Assembly: GCA_963556145.1 (NCBI GenBank)
Contig: OY744466.1
Span: 1,922,001-1,986,000 of the forward strand
From: Hygrocybe punicea
Lineage: Eukaryota; Basidiomycota; Agaricomycetes; Agaricales; Hygrophoraceae
Length of the DNA stretch: 64,000 bases
Direction: 5' to 3'
Part shown: positions 46,311 to 56,835 of the stretch, in pieces
Layout of the letters: every line of letters starts with the position of its first letter
Position numbering within the stretch: the first letter of the stretch is position 1
Translations under genes and position numbers: made by a program
Notes under the pieces: model-generated
Told to the model about the DNA's origin: nothing
Database searches by the model: none
What the model saw: only the letters and a program-made list of their open reading frames with translations

Positions 46311-46935
46311 CTATCCAGGCAGAACAGCTGACCATAAGTCCCTCCACTTTTGAAAGCAATGGTGGACATATAGGACCTTTCCAATCTCCCAGTATTCAGA
46401 GTACCAACCAGCACATGCCCAGTCCACAATCCCAGTTACCTGGCCATTTTGGACAAGTATATTTTGCAAGTTGAGATCACCATGGGTGAAGACTGTCCAA
46501 TATGGTGTTTTGTCAACAGTTGCAGCTTTCTGGTAGATGTCACTGGCACTGTGAGGGATGCATGTGAGGAGGTAGTCATGGAATGCTGATACACCAGAGA
46601 AAGGGCCAAAAGCCATCTCCTGAACTCAATTAATGTCACAACAGGGCAGGCTCGAGAGGGGACCAGAAACTATCCCATTGCCCTCATCAGGAATATCATG
46701 TAGGCTCTGAATGATAACAAGGAGTGAAAGTGTAATATCTTTAACTTCTTGATCATCCATCTCACCAAACGTGTCACCAAGAGGCTCACCTGGTAAGCAG
46801 GACATGATGATACAATCACCAACTACATCCAATACTGTTGGTACAGGTATCACAGTATTGATCTTCACAATACACATGGTTTTGGCTTCCTGAGAAGCCA
46901 CAGGGCTTCGCTTCATGTAGAGGTTGCCTGGTAGT
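46311..46935 (-). pseudogene. Aminoglycoside-phosphotransferase-like kinase, decayed
   Basis: Minus strand. The N-lobe-like part EAKTMCIVKINTVIPVPTVL, CIIMSCLPGEPL and LSLLVIIQSLHDIPDEG precedes GPFSGVSAFHDYLLTCIP, the catalytic loop FTHGDLNLQNILVQNGQ (HGDLN) and GIVDWACAGWYSEYWE (DW in place of DFG), then FQKWRDLW. This is the APH family order, common in fungi, with unknown substrates. A TGA at 46623-46625 lies in the same frame between CCDIN and VQEMAFGPF, and the start is missing. It could instead be a small intron, but no good borders are seen. Confidence 0.6.
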
Positions 46936-48486
46936 CACTGTACGAAAAAGTCAGTAGGGCCAAAAATCATATGTCCAACCCTCCAACAGAAGGCATAGAT
47001 TTGGAGGTGAAAAGAAGGGGGAGCTTGGCGCCAACAAACATGGAAAATGTTAAGAAAACATTACTTGTAGGGAAAGATTCCAGGTCGGTTTTTGCTTTGC
47101 TCTGGTCATCAATTCTGCCTTTCAAAAGTGATGAGCTGTTAGGCAAGGGATGATATACAATCCTTCTTACAGGTCATGAGTAAATGTCAAGTTGTTGAAT
47201 GACCAGTGTTGTACAAGTCAGCCTGACAGCCACCATCAATAAAGTCAAACCTTTTCAGGACTAGATATGGGGTCTGCTCCTGGCACCTAAAACCCATCCT
47301 GACCATCATAGATCCTATTCTCAGTGATCTCGAGTTTCAGCCTGGGCCTCACCCACAGAAAGACAGAGGTCAGTAGAATACATTTTTCCAGACAACGATA
47401 TCAACGTATACACTGGTAACTTGTGCTAGTGACCAGGAATGTTTCGCATCCATTTTACAGGAGGAAATTGTCCACTTTAGGTTCTCAGTGCCCGTGCTTC
47501 TGTGTCTTCGATATCGGGATGGGTGCTTATGGTACAAGGGTGAGTCTGCACTTTTCCTTGCCTCCTTATGTCAAAGTGGCCTATCAATTGACAGTCATCT
47601 TTCATATGGTTGTCTTTCGCCCATTTGCATCCAAAGTGATCCTCTCCAAGGTGAAATCCTCAGATGGTATATGACATATGTCATTCATTTTTGGCACCAC
47701 ACACACACCTCCTGTCTGATGCACCCAATCATGTGTCAATGGGGTTCTCTGACAACAACTACATCCCATCATAGTATTTACCCTGACTGAGCAGCTTGCA
47801 TGTTTTCTTGACTGTTCACCTTAATGCACTCTCACTTGGAAGGTCACTAGCAATTCTGTGTGGCTTTGTTGCATGACCTCCTTGATCAACTCAAAATCCA
47901 ATTCTCCTCTGGCACCCTTTTGACTGTCTTTCAAAGCATGGCCACAGACTCCTACAGTTGTGTATGGAATAACAATATCACCTTAGTGATCTTCACCTCA
48001 ATCAATGGATTCATGGATTGAACATGGACCCTCTGCAGTCAATGCTGGCACCTTCTTGTCACAGGAGATTCCGACTTGTGCTCGTATTGTTGTGGTTTAA
48101 ATTTTCCAGTCATGTCCAGCAAGTATCAAGATACTTGATCATGGCAAATCCATGCCACCATGAAATGCAGACAGTAGTGATGATCTATATTCAGTGTGAG
48201 AGTGAAAAAGGTCATCCTGATCTTTTGGAAATTTGTGTTTGCTAGAATTGGCAACCAGTATACTTCTTCAGATCACTCCATATTCCATTCCCATTCTCAT
48301 TCTAACAAACAATCCAAACTCTCAGATTCAAATTTAGAGCAATGGTGCTTTCCTGCATCTGGCGCTCAAACTCCTCCACATGGTGCTCCCTCTACCTGGT
48401 GGAATCACACAGAATTTGTCACTGGACATGCATCCGGTTTCACTACCACTGACACCCAAACATGGTGCAGTCAAGGGATCGACCGG
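46936..48486. other. Degenerate sequence, possibly an old retroelement
   Basis: No intact gene. Plus-strand fragments such as TVFQSMATDSYSCVWNN near 47930-47980 recall the gag-like part of DIRS-type elements, but too weakly to assign. Element B is inserted at its right end. Confidence 0.3.
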
Positions 48487-48634
48487 TGGAGTGGTACTGG
48501 GGGTACCCTAGGGGTGCTCAGAGGATGCATACCTCGGAAAGGCTAGGATAAGGGTGTCTACTACATCCGGATGTGCTACTCTCTGGATCAGCCATGGGAA
48601 CTAGGTCCCATGATCCATGGTCACTACCACTCCA
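48487..48634 (-). repeat. 3' LTR of element B (148 bp)
   Basis: On the minus strand TGGAGTGGTAGTGACC to AGTACCACTCCA. Preceded on the minus strand by the purine tract GGAGGAGGGG and the stem-loop at 48651-48672. Confidence 0.85.
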
Positions 48635-48650
48635 AGTGCCCCTCCTCCAC

Positions 48651-48672
48651 ATAGCGACGCCCTCATCGCTAT
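48651..48672 (-). other. Stem-loop before the polypurine tract of element B
   Basis: Minus strand ATAGCGAT - GAGGGC - GTCGCTAT: the same stem as in A, with one base changed so that the stem keeps a G-U pair in RNA. Confidence 0.55.
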
Positions 48673-48844
48673 CAAAAGGGAAGAAAGAGAAAAGAAAGAG
48701 AAAAATATTGAGGCCAAAACAAGTAAAAGAAGAAATGAGGCCAAGAAAGAGAGAGAATCAAGGAGCAGAAGCAAAAGGGGAAAGGGGAAAGTGTCCAAGA
48801 GCAAAAAGAAATGGTATCAGTCCACAAAACAATGCTTGAAATGA

Positions 48845-49277
48845 CTACTCCGGTTTGGTCCAACTCAGGACTATCAGTGTCCTACTCAAATCATGAAGAC
48901 AGGGACAATCCCAATCAGGGCACATCAAGTCGGGGGGTGGTGAGTTGGTGAAAATGAGGGGTCGGGTGACAATTGGTCTCCCAGGGCCAATGCCATGGGG
49001 GTCGCTTTGAGTGAAAATGGGACCAGATGGCGTGGGGAACAAGTGCTGGGGCTGGATATGTGGGGCAGTCCATCGAGTGCGGCGTTGTGACATGGTAAAT
49101 GGCCTGGCCAGGGATCTAGGGGTTGAGATGCTGCATGGGGCATTCTTCATCGTGGCGGTGGAGTAAATGGGGATGTGTGCTGCGTCTTTGGCCCAGCTGA
49201 ATGGGCAGGGTGGTGGTCGAACTGTTGATGTGGACATGACTGACGGTGTAGGGCTGGGTACACGAATGGGGGCATTG
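48845..49277 (-). pseudogene. Element B second open region (low complexity)
   Basis: Minus-strand frame (STSTVRPPPCPFSWAKDAAH, MKNAPCSISTPRSLARPF, PHIQPQHLFPTPSGPIF) matches the frame at 3207-3515 of element A with a few substitutions. It is Pro/Ser/Thr-rich with no recognised domain. That both copies keep the frame open hints that it once coded. Confidence 0.35.
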
Positions 49278-51200
49278 TAGAGACATATATATCTCTGGGT
49301 ACGTTGTCATGATCCAAACAGGATTCGGATCAAAACATAGTAATATGCTGTCACTAGTCACCATCCCTACAGCACACATCACATTACAAGGACCATTCAT
49401 ACTGGAATGCCCCCATCTGCATATGGAGAAGAAAGGAATACCCTTATCTGCATATAGGACACACAGGAAATCCTTATCTGCACATAGGACACACATGAAA
49501 CCCTTATCTATACAAGGGACATGCAAGGAAACCCTTATCTACAGAAGGGACATACAAGAAAACCCTTATTTATGCAGAGGAAATGAAGGAATACCCTTAT
49601 CTTAACTGATAAGGCCCCCAAAACATCTTATCAGAGGCCAAAGAAGCACAAGAAGCACAGCCACATCCTTATCTCCAATCATAGAGATAACACATGCTAC
49701 CCATCATTCCCTGATCAAGAAGCACATCACATTTTATATCAATTGATCAAATACAGCCCAGCCCTGATCTTATCTTTTTCTTAACTGATAAGGATACACA
49801 CATGGCATGGCATCAATTGATCAAGAAGCACAGCCTCAGGAAGATGATTCTAGAAGCATAGCCTGGCACAGCCCTTGCCTTTGATTCACACACCCAAGAT
49901 TAGACCAGCAGCATGACTCACTCCCATCAAATGTGACTCATTGGTCTATCCATGACAAATTATGACCCTTATGACATATTCATGACCCCCCATGACTCAT
50001 TATGACCACCCATGACTAATTATGACTAATTCTGACTCATTATGCCTCCTCCTTTGATTATAGTACCTTTGTAACTCATTAGGTGACTCTGTATGAGTCA
50101 CAAACCATGCCTTCCTTTCTTATGACTCCTTATGAGTCATAACCCCCCATGCCTTTCATCATTATGACTCCTTATGAGTCATAAACCTATGCCTCTCCTC
50201 TATATGACTCCCTATGAGTCATATCCTATGCTCTCCATTTCATATACCATTCTATGACTCAGTATGACTCCTGCTGTAGAATAGGTATATATAGAGCCCA
50301 GTTTCTGCTGGAGATGGCTCAGTCACCTAATCTGACAGGCCCAGTCACAGGACAGTCCCTCTCCCAGATTCTGATTCACCCCATCTGTATTTGTTTGTAT
50401 TACCTACTTTGGTAGTAGCTAGTACCCAAATACCAATTGCAGTTCAAGTCATCATTCATTTGTTTAAGGATATCAATCTCAGATTTGTTGATACTCCCTT
50501 ATTACTTGTTTGATATATATTCTTTGTGTTCTGTCACGTAGTACAGTCACATTCATCTTCTTTCAAGTTCTATTGATCATCACCAAAGATATCCCAGTAC
50601 TTTATTCTGCACTAGTAGCCAATGTGTGTTTGAAGCTTCGGAATAAAGTCCGATATCTTGATCATCAATCCTACTTGCCTATTGTTCAGTTCATTCATTC
50701 TGTACATAGTATTTTGTCACACCTCCCTTTTGTTTGACATCTACTGTTACACTCGCCCATCGCCCATCGTCTATCGCCCATCATCCATCATCTATTGCTC
50801 ATCTCTATTGTACCTCTGCTCATTGTATACTTGCTACTTGTATACTTGACTGTTGTACACTCATTCATCTTACACTGTTCATACTTGCTTGAGTTATGAT
50901 CCGCCTATACTCTTGCATACCTCTTGTCACTCAAAGTCTTTACCTTCAGTAGGGAAGACCTCACTGTTCACTCATCCTCTATAAGTCATACATCTGACTT
51001 ATATTATTGTCAAGTATTTGTTGTATCCCTCAAAGCTAACCTTTGATAGGATTCACACCACAACCCAACCACCCAACAGGAATAACCCAGAGTTATTAAA
51101 GAGCTAAATCCTTGTTCCTAAAGGACAACAAGGTAATTTCCCGATCAACGACGCACTCCGGAAACCCTTGGTGTGGATTTGTTCAAACACTTCCCACACA
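49278..51200. mobile_element. 1.9-kb insert in element B, LTR-like, rich in GATA and TGACTCA motifs
   Basis: Starts TGTAGAGACATATATATCTC and ends near CTTCCCACACA, so both ends are TG..CA-like. It replaces about 550 bp of element A-type sequence. A TATA-like GGTATATATAGAGCCC near 50284, pyrimidine-rich leader sequence after it and lack of coding frames suggest a long solo LTR with its promoter. It holds degenerate approximately 30-bp tandem units each with CTTATC (49430-49600) and a TGACTC/GAGTCA cluster (49913-50275). No target duplication could be seen because of the accompanying deletion. Confidence 0.5.
49913..50275. promoter_or_regulatory. Cluster of TGACTC/GAGTCA motifs
   Basis: At least 14 TGACTC or GAGTCA hexamers in about 360 bp, nine of them full TGACTCA/TGAGTCA, many as inverted pairs about 14 bp apart (ATGACTCCTTATGAGTCAT). 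This is the core recognised by Gcn4/AP-1-type bZIP factors. It lies directly upstream of a TATA-like box. Whether it is functional or merely an expanded repeat is open. Confidence 0.5.
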
Positions 51201-51209
51201 AAACAGCGG

Positions 51210-52349
51210 ATATGCTGGAATAGGGCTTGCGGCACATTTAGGTGTCTCTGTCAGCAGGGCTGGTGGTCTCTGGGTGAATGCAGATGCGTGACACGTCTCC
51301 TGTTGAGGTTTGGGTGAGGGGACGCACCTCGGCACGAGCGCTGGAGCTGGTGGGACTGGTGGGATCGTGTTTGTGTATGGAGCCATCTGTGTCGATGTTG
51401 AGGTGCGGAATGGTGATTGCTGCTGGGCTGCCATGGAAATAGAAGCCGGGGGTGTCATTTGGGTGGGCAATAACGACGTGGTGTGTTCGGGCGCGAACGT
51501 CGTCATTTTTGGTGAAGATGGGTCAACAGGTATGGGTGCTGGGATGTATTCTGGTGCTAGGGGTTCCACATTTGTTCGCATTGACGTGTTGGTGCGAGTG
51601 GGTGAGTTCGCTTGCGATGAAACGGAGGCACCGTTGAACAGCTCATTTTGTTTCGTCATTTGGGCAAGTGTAATGACATTTGTTGATGCTAGTGTGACCC
51701 AACACTGGCGTTCTTCGGCAATTCCGGTGTTGCGCCCTTCTTCAAATGCTAGTGCGATTTTCAGACATGCTCATTCCTCATATTCCTCAGTTCTCTTTTG
51801 GTAAACTGCCTCTATCGTGTCCAATGTTCTCTGTACCCTGTCCTTGAAGTTCACGCTGTTCTCTGTACTCTGTCCTCTGTCCTCAGAAGTTGTGGTCCTC
51901 GATATAGTGTTTGAATTCGTGGGGTGTGCCTCTGTTCCAAAGGCTGTAGTTGTTGTGGTAGCAGCTGATATACCTTATACTTCTGGTAAATGGAATTCTT
52001 AGTCGTCTGAAGTTGGTTGTGTGAAGAAGACGTCGAGTGTAAATGTTTCAGAATATAAAGGGTCCAGACTTTGAAGTAACAAGGACTCTTTGGCTGCCAG
52101 GGTGTTGGGACTGAGTTTATCAATCCACCAAGCGATGAATAGTTCCTGAACTATGGGCCAATGTTTTCATAGTTGTTTCGGAAGCCCAAGGAACCATTGT
52201 TTTGCTGTGTCAGCAATTTTGCCAGCGAATATCTCAATTTTATCGCAGTCAGTGTTCCCCAAGGCAACTTCTCGGTCCACCAGGCTCAGCCAGTCTGCTG
52301 GGTCCCCAGATGAGCCCCAAAACACAAAAAGCCTTCGGTAATCCAACAT
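51210..52349 (-). pseudogene. Gag-like protein of element B
   Basis: Minus-strand counterpart of 1375-2595. It starts with the ATG at 52349 and has CGA where A has a TGA, but carries its own TGA after PKQL (A has a sense codon there, giving PKQLQKHW) and another stop after PTSDD. The C-terminal Pro/Thr-rich part is open (TKQNELFNGASVSSQAN..). Neither copy is intact. Confidence 0.6.
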
Positions 52350-52451
52350 TAGAGTTGAGGGAGATATGGCAAGTCAGAGCCAGCAGGCTAGAGAGTGAAA
52401 AACGAAGCAAATGCAGTGTGCGTGGGTTCAAACCACACTCTCATCACCAGG

Positions 52452-52599
52452 TGGAGTGGTACTGGGGGTACCCTAGGGGTGCTCAGAGGATGCGTACCTC
52501 GGAAAGGCTAGGATAAGGGTGTCTACTACATCTGGATGTGCTACTCTCTGGATCAGCCGTGGGAACTAGGTCACATGATCCATGGTCGCTACCACTCCA
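52452..52599 (-). repeat. 5' LTR of element B (148 bp)
   Basis: Same sequence family as 48487-48634. On the minus strand it is followed two bases later by the primer-binding site TGGTGATGAGAG. Confidence 0.85.
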
Positions 52600-52899
52600 C
52601 CGGTTCTAGCGAGTCATACAGGAACGCACTAGAAGGGGAAGAACATGTGTTTTCTAGGCCCTGAGGATGGGCACACGGTGAACGATGTCATGTTTGAGTG
52701 ATTGCTAAATGCAAGCCAAGCATCATCAACTTTGTTCAACACATTCAATCCCACCAATTCGTCTAGAGGGATTGTCAAAGGTATGTTGACAGTGTATGGG
52801 TTCGGGCATGTTATGATGAGGAGCCAGCATCTGGAAAAACAAAATATTGCGCAGAAGGGTTTGGATGCTATTTTGGGATTCTTGATGTTCAAGGGTAGA

Positions 52900-53960
52900 G
52901 GGGATGGTTCTGTTCCATGAGTGCTTACCTTTGTATCATAATTTTAATGACAAGCTGAATGTGTGGGCAGAGTTGCAGGCAGAATATGACCTGGAGAGGT
53001 TCATTCCCACTGCAAGCTGGACACCGAGCTGCATACCTGTATACAGAATCAATGATATATCGTTACATGGAGAAATTGGAAGTACTGAAACTCTGGTTCG
53101 AGGCGAACGTGGATGCAATCATACCTATAGACAGTATCACCCAATCCAGAAGGAAGACTTGTATTTGGGTGAGTATATATGCATACATATTTTATGATAA
53201 AGGACTGACCAACAATTTTACTTAATGATTGGTATGCTTGACACATTAGATTATGTTCGTGAGCCACCAGCATCCCGATGGCCAGGTTTGTTGTTTTTCC
53301 CCCACTGTTGATAATTAACTGATCCGGGTGTAGGTGCATTTCAATGTTTTTTTTCTGATGAGGGCAGGGCATGACTGGGGCATGTTCACAACCAACACCG
53401 ATGTACCTTTGGCCCATCATACCATGAGGTCATGCTTGGCAGCGATGCTTGACTGAATGTCAATTATTGGGCACTCATGGGATACATCCTCATCGCGCAG
53501 CTTCCTGTTGTTTCGGGGCCTATGTCATTGTAACATACATCACCTGATCCCTTTTTTTTCATATATCCTTCCATTGTCTATTTCTTGTATCTCTGTAGGA
53601 TTTTTCATGCACTCAAAGTTGACTACCCATCTGTTCATTTAACTTTATTCAGCTGTGGGACTACAGGGCTATGGCTTGGTGCCAAAAGCAAGGTATCCCA
53701 AGGTTGTGGAGGCCAAAAAGAACTCCACATTGAATGCGATGCATATACAACCGAACTGTGATCATAATTACTGTAGCATTCTAGATCAAGACTCAAATGT
53801 CACTAGGCCTGCTGCTCAGAAACTTTCTATGGAAGTGGATCCATTTGTCATCTCTTTTGGTAAGGTACTCGTGCAATCTAGTCTGACAAAAACCATCCGT
53901 GACCTACCTTCACCGGTAAGGCTCAATTCCAAGAATGGAGTCCCAGTTTCATAGATTCTT
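52900..53960 (+). pseudogene. Unrecognised multi-exon gene remnant
   Basis: Plus-strand pieces DKLNVWAELQAEYDLERFIP, PVYRINDISLHGEIGSTETL with RGERGCNHTYRQYHPIQKE, then LQGYGLVPKARYPKVVEAKK and MEVDPFVISFGKVLVQSSLT look like exons of one protein separated by intron-like AT-rich gaps (for example GTGAGTATATATGC at 53168). No domain recognised; the start and end are unclear. Confidence 0.35.
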
Positions 53961-54039
53961 TGCCGACTGTATACATTGGTGCATTTTCCCTTGGATATCG
54001 CTTGACCACAAGGCAGGAGGGAGATCGCAGTGTCATCCA

Positions 54040-54092
54040 GAGCCACAGTGGCTCAATGGGCAGTGAATTCAACCATGGGCTTCAAACCCAAT
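54040..54092 (+). repeat. Possible tRNA-derived (SINE-like) box A/box B pair
   Basis: TGGCTCAATGGG (54049-54060) resembles a pol III A box and GCTTCAAACCC (about 54079-54089) differs from the B box consensus GGTTCRANNCC at one position; spacing is tRNA-like. No cloverleaf can be drawn and no second copy is in the window. Confidence 0.25.
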
Positions 54093-54924
54093 TGACAATG
54101 CTAAGTGTGGCACTTGTGTGAGCTAGTTTCCAAACATGTCAATGTCTCCACGCCTTGACAAGCATTCTAGAAGTATGATTCTCGAGATAGTCATCGGGCC
54201 AGGCCCTGACCCGGCCCTGACCCAGGGCCAAGGCCAGCAGCTAGCCTGAGATGGCCCGGCCCTAGCAGCCCGGCCCCTGGATAGCAATTGAATCTAGCAC
54301 CACTTCCTGACATAGACACTGACAATCCCAGAGGATGCTCAACCCCACTTGTGCAAGTCCTGTATTCAGTAGCAATGGACTACCGGACTAATAGAAAACT
54401 GAGAAACGCAACGGTATGCACCCTTTCCGCTCATCCTACCAAAAGTATTTCTTCTCCATGATGTTCCCTTGCAGCCCTCATCTGAACCCCATCCTACCAC
54501 CATCAAACAATGCCAGCATGTACTACCTTGCACAACGGTGATGGGGTAAAGGACAACGAGTGCAAGGCCCAGTGATGAGGCCAGGAATGCAGTTCTCATG
54601 CTCTAGGATGGCGAATTCCTGAAGAAAAGATTCGCTACTACAGCATTTGAGTCAAGAAGAAAAAGCTCACGTCGCCTTCGTGCAATCTTGAGGTCTGTCT
54701 CGAAACCAAATAAGACCAAGATCATTGACGGAATGTCAGGTTTCTAGCCATCCCCACCTGCCAGGGCACACCCTTGCATCTGGGTGACCTAACAATGTGT
54801 ACTCTACACCCTACTCAGATAAAGTTGACAATTACCATGGTAACCTAAAATCGTTCTTTGGCGTCAACTTTTGAGATGGTGGCATTGATGCCTCGAGGAT
54901 CAGGGCAGAGCTTGACAGTGCACC
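54093..54924. other. No supported gene; GGCC-rich patch
   Basis: A GGCCC/CCTGACCC-rich low-complexity patch lies at 54195-54285. A minus-strand frame at 54599 starts with a signal-peptide-like MRTAFLASSLGLALVVLYPI but has no convincing continuation. Confidence 0.3.
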
Positions 54925-56835
54925 ATGATCATCCCCATCTTTGAGAGGTTAGCCAACACTTCTACGATCATCAACCTCGCGCCATCCTCTTGTCACGACT
55001 TGGATAAATGCCGAACCATCTGGAATATCATTTGGAGCTGTCTTGTCACATTATTCACCTGTATCTGGCTCGCGATCCATCCGAATATCCCGGTGCCAGA
55101 AGATAGTTGGGGCAGGAGAGCCACACGTCGTGTGTGGATGATGTTGCTGGCATTGCTGGCACCTGAATTAATTGTGGGATGGGCGACATGACAGCTGATT
55201 GCTGCATGCAGGATTGCCAAGGATAACGAAAGTGAGAACTATCATGTCTTTGAGGGCAATGTAGTATTGATGCGATATGTTTTAGAGTATGGATGGACAA
55301 AGACACACGGGTTCTTTGTTGTGATGGACGGTTACATGCAGTGTGATGAAAATGGCGTACCGATCCATACAATCACAATCGACAATGTCCACAATTTACC
55401 TGAGAAACACAAAAGGAATCTATCGGAGGAGGAGATCCAGGACAGAAGTAAAGGGGACGTACTATCGAAATCATTCGTGTTACTCCAAACAGGGTGGTTC
55501 ATTCTCCAGTGTATCGCGCGGGCAATTGAAGGCCTTCCTGTGACAGAGTTGGAGGTTGCCACAGGTGCATTCGCTGTGCTTAACCTTGCAACGTACGTCA
55601 TCTGGTGGAACAAGCCTCAATGTCAGTTGCCCCATACGAGTGTGGGCAGACGAGGGAAAGGAATGAACAGGACGAGGGAGAGGACAGAAGGGGAAAGCGA
55701 GCAAAAGAAGCGAGAGCGGAGGGATGTTTACGTTCGCTGTGGAATAGGTTCAAGCGAGGACTGGCCGACTTCCTGAAAGAGGCTTATCGACCCATTGCAG
55801 CAACTGTGGATGAGGATGGGGTATTGAAGACTATCGTTCTCTTTCCACGGCCCGTATTTGGTCCTATTCTCAGTGGACAAAGCTACAAATTGAACAAAAG
55901 ACAAGTGGGAACATTCAGTCCAAAGCAGAAATCCGATTTCAGGGATAACCTCATGGCTGTGGTTGTTGGAATAGTTTTCGGTGGGATTCACTGTGTTGCT
56001 TGGGCGTTTTACTTTCTAACGCACACCGAACAACTTCTTTGGCGAGTCTCTGCTGTTTCGGTCACAGTCGTACCACTTTTTCTGACGTTGTTGATCTTGA
56101 TCTTCTTTACAGCATTTTCGGAAATCCTTGTCACGCGTGAAAAAAAAAAATTAAAATAAATAATCCAGGTGGCTGAAGGTACAGAGTCGGGCAATTGCCG
56201 TAGTAGGGTAGCACATCATGTGACTTTGAATTATTTTGCTTGAAAAGACTACTGATATGTACATTGTAAATTCAATGGGACATATATAAGACATTTAACA
56301 TGTAGTAAAATTAGAATGACATCCATTGAATGTTTCTGTCAACTAAAATTATTATTTTTAGCTTTTATTCAGGTGATGTGATGTTACAGCAGAAAACCAC
56401 ACCTCCTTGAATAAAGCACTAATAATAATAATTTGAGTTGACAGAAACATTCAATGGATGTCATTCTAATTTTACTACATGTTAAATGTCTTATATATGT
56501 CCCATTGAATTTACAATGTACATATCAGTAGTCTTTTCAAGCAAAATAATTCAAAGTCACATGATGTGCTACCCTACTACGGCAATTGCCCGACTCTGTA
56601 CCTTCAGCCACCCGGATTATTTATTTTAATTTTTTTTTTCACGCGCGACCAGGATTTCCGAAAACGCTGTAACTCGTCGCAAAGCTTCTTCAGTTTCGTC
56701 AGTTTCATACTGGCGTTTGCTCTGTACATCTTTGCGCGCCTGACGTTGCTCGTACTCCCCTTTATGGCTCTGAGGTCTCTCCCCCCTGGAGCCTATCGCA
56801 CTGCGGACTGGACCCGTTTCATACCGCACATCTAG
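54925..56835 (+). pseudogene. Multi-pass membrane protein of a basidiomycete family, broken
   Basis: Starts MIIPIFERLANTSTIINLAP. It matches the pattern of an uncharacterised, highly duplicated basidiomycete membrane protein family: CHDLDKCRTIWNIIWSCL, IWLAIHPNIPVPEDSW, VWMMLLALLAPELIVGWA, GWTKTHGFFVVMDGYM, SKGDVLSKSFVLLQTGWF, VTELEVATGAFAVLNLATYV and, at the end, YIFARLTLLVLPFMALRSLP. Six or more hydrophobic segments are visible. Breaks: TGA at 55189-55191 (relatives have Arg, so CGA to TGA), a one-base shift near 55615 in WWNKPQ, and a 566-bp inverted repeat (56107-56672) before the last exon. Function of the family is unknown to me. Confidence 0.65.
56107..56672. repeat. 566-bp inverted repeat including gene sequence
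   Basis: Arms of about 245 bp (56107-56350 and 56430-56672) are near-perfect inverted copies around an AT-rich loop of roughly 80 bp. The outermost 30 bp of the left arm are coding sequence of the membrane protein (TAFSEILVTRE); the same codons reappear inverted at the right end (TAFSEILVARE on the minus strand). So host sequence itself was duplicated in inverted orientation. Confidence 0.75.

Larger units (their letters stand above)
48487..52599 (-). mobile_element. Gag-only LTR retroelement B
   Basis: Minus-strand relative of element A. LTRs lie at 48487-48634 and 52452-52599 (148 bp each, ends TGGAGTGGTA / TACCACTCCA), flanked by CCGG on both sides (48483-48486 and 52600-52603; ACCGG if one A is shared). 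The interior corresponds to A but lacks A's segment of about 2525-3070, where a 1.9-kb unrelated insert (about 49278-51200) sits instead. No reverse transcriptase or integrase. Confidence 0.85.

Noticed and set aside
49430..49620. Regularly spaced repeats resembling a CRISPR array
   Set aside because: The units are degenerate, spacers are not unique, there are no cas genes and the organism is a fungus. It is a simple tandem repeat with CTTATC.
54040..54120. A genuine tRNA gene
   Set aside because: A box A/box B-like pair is present but no acceptor or anticodon stem can be formed.
54366..54599. A small secreted protein candidate with a signal-peptide-like start
   Set aside because: Only the hydrophobic start is convincing; the rest has no exon structure or family support.
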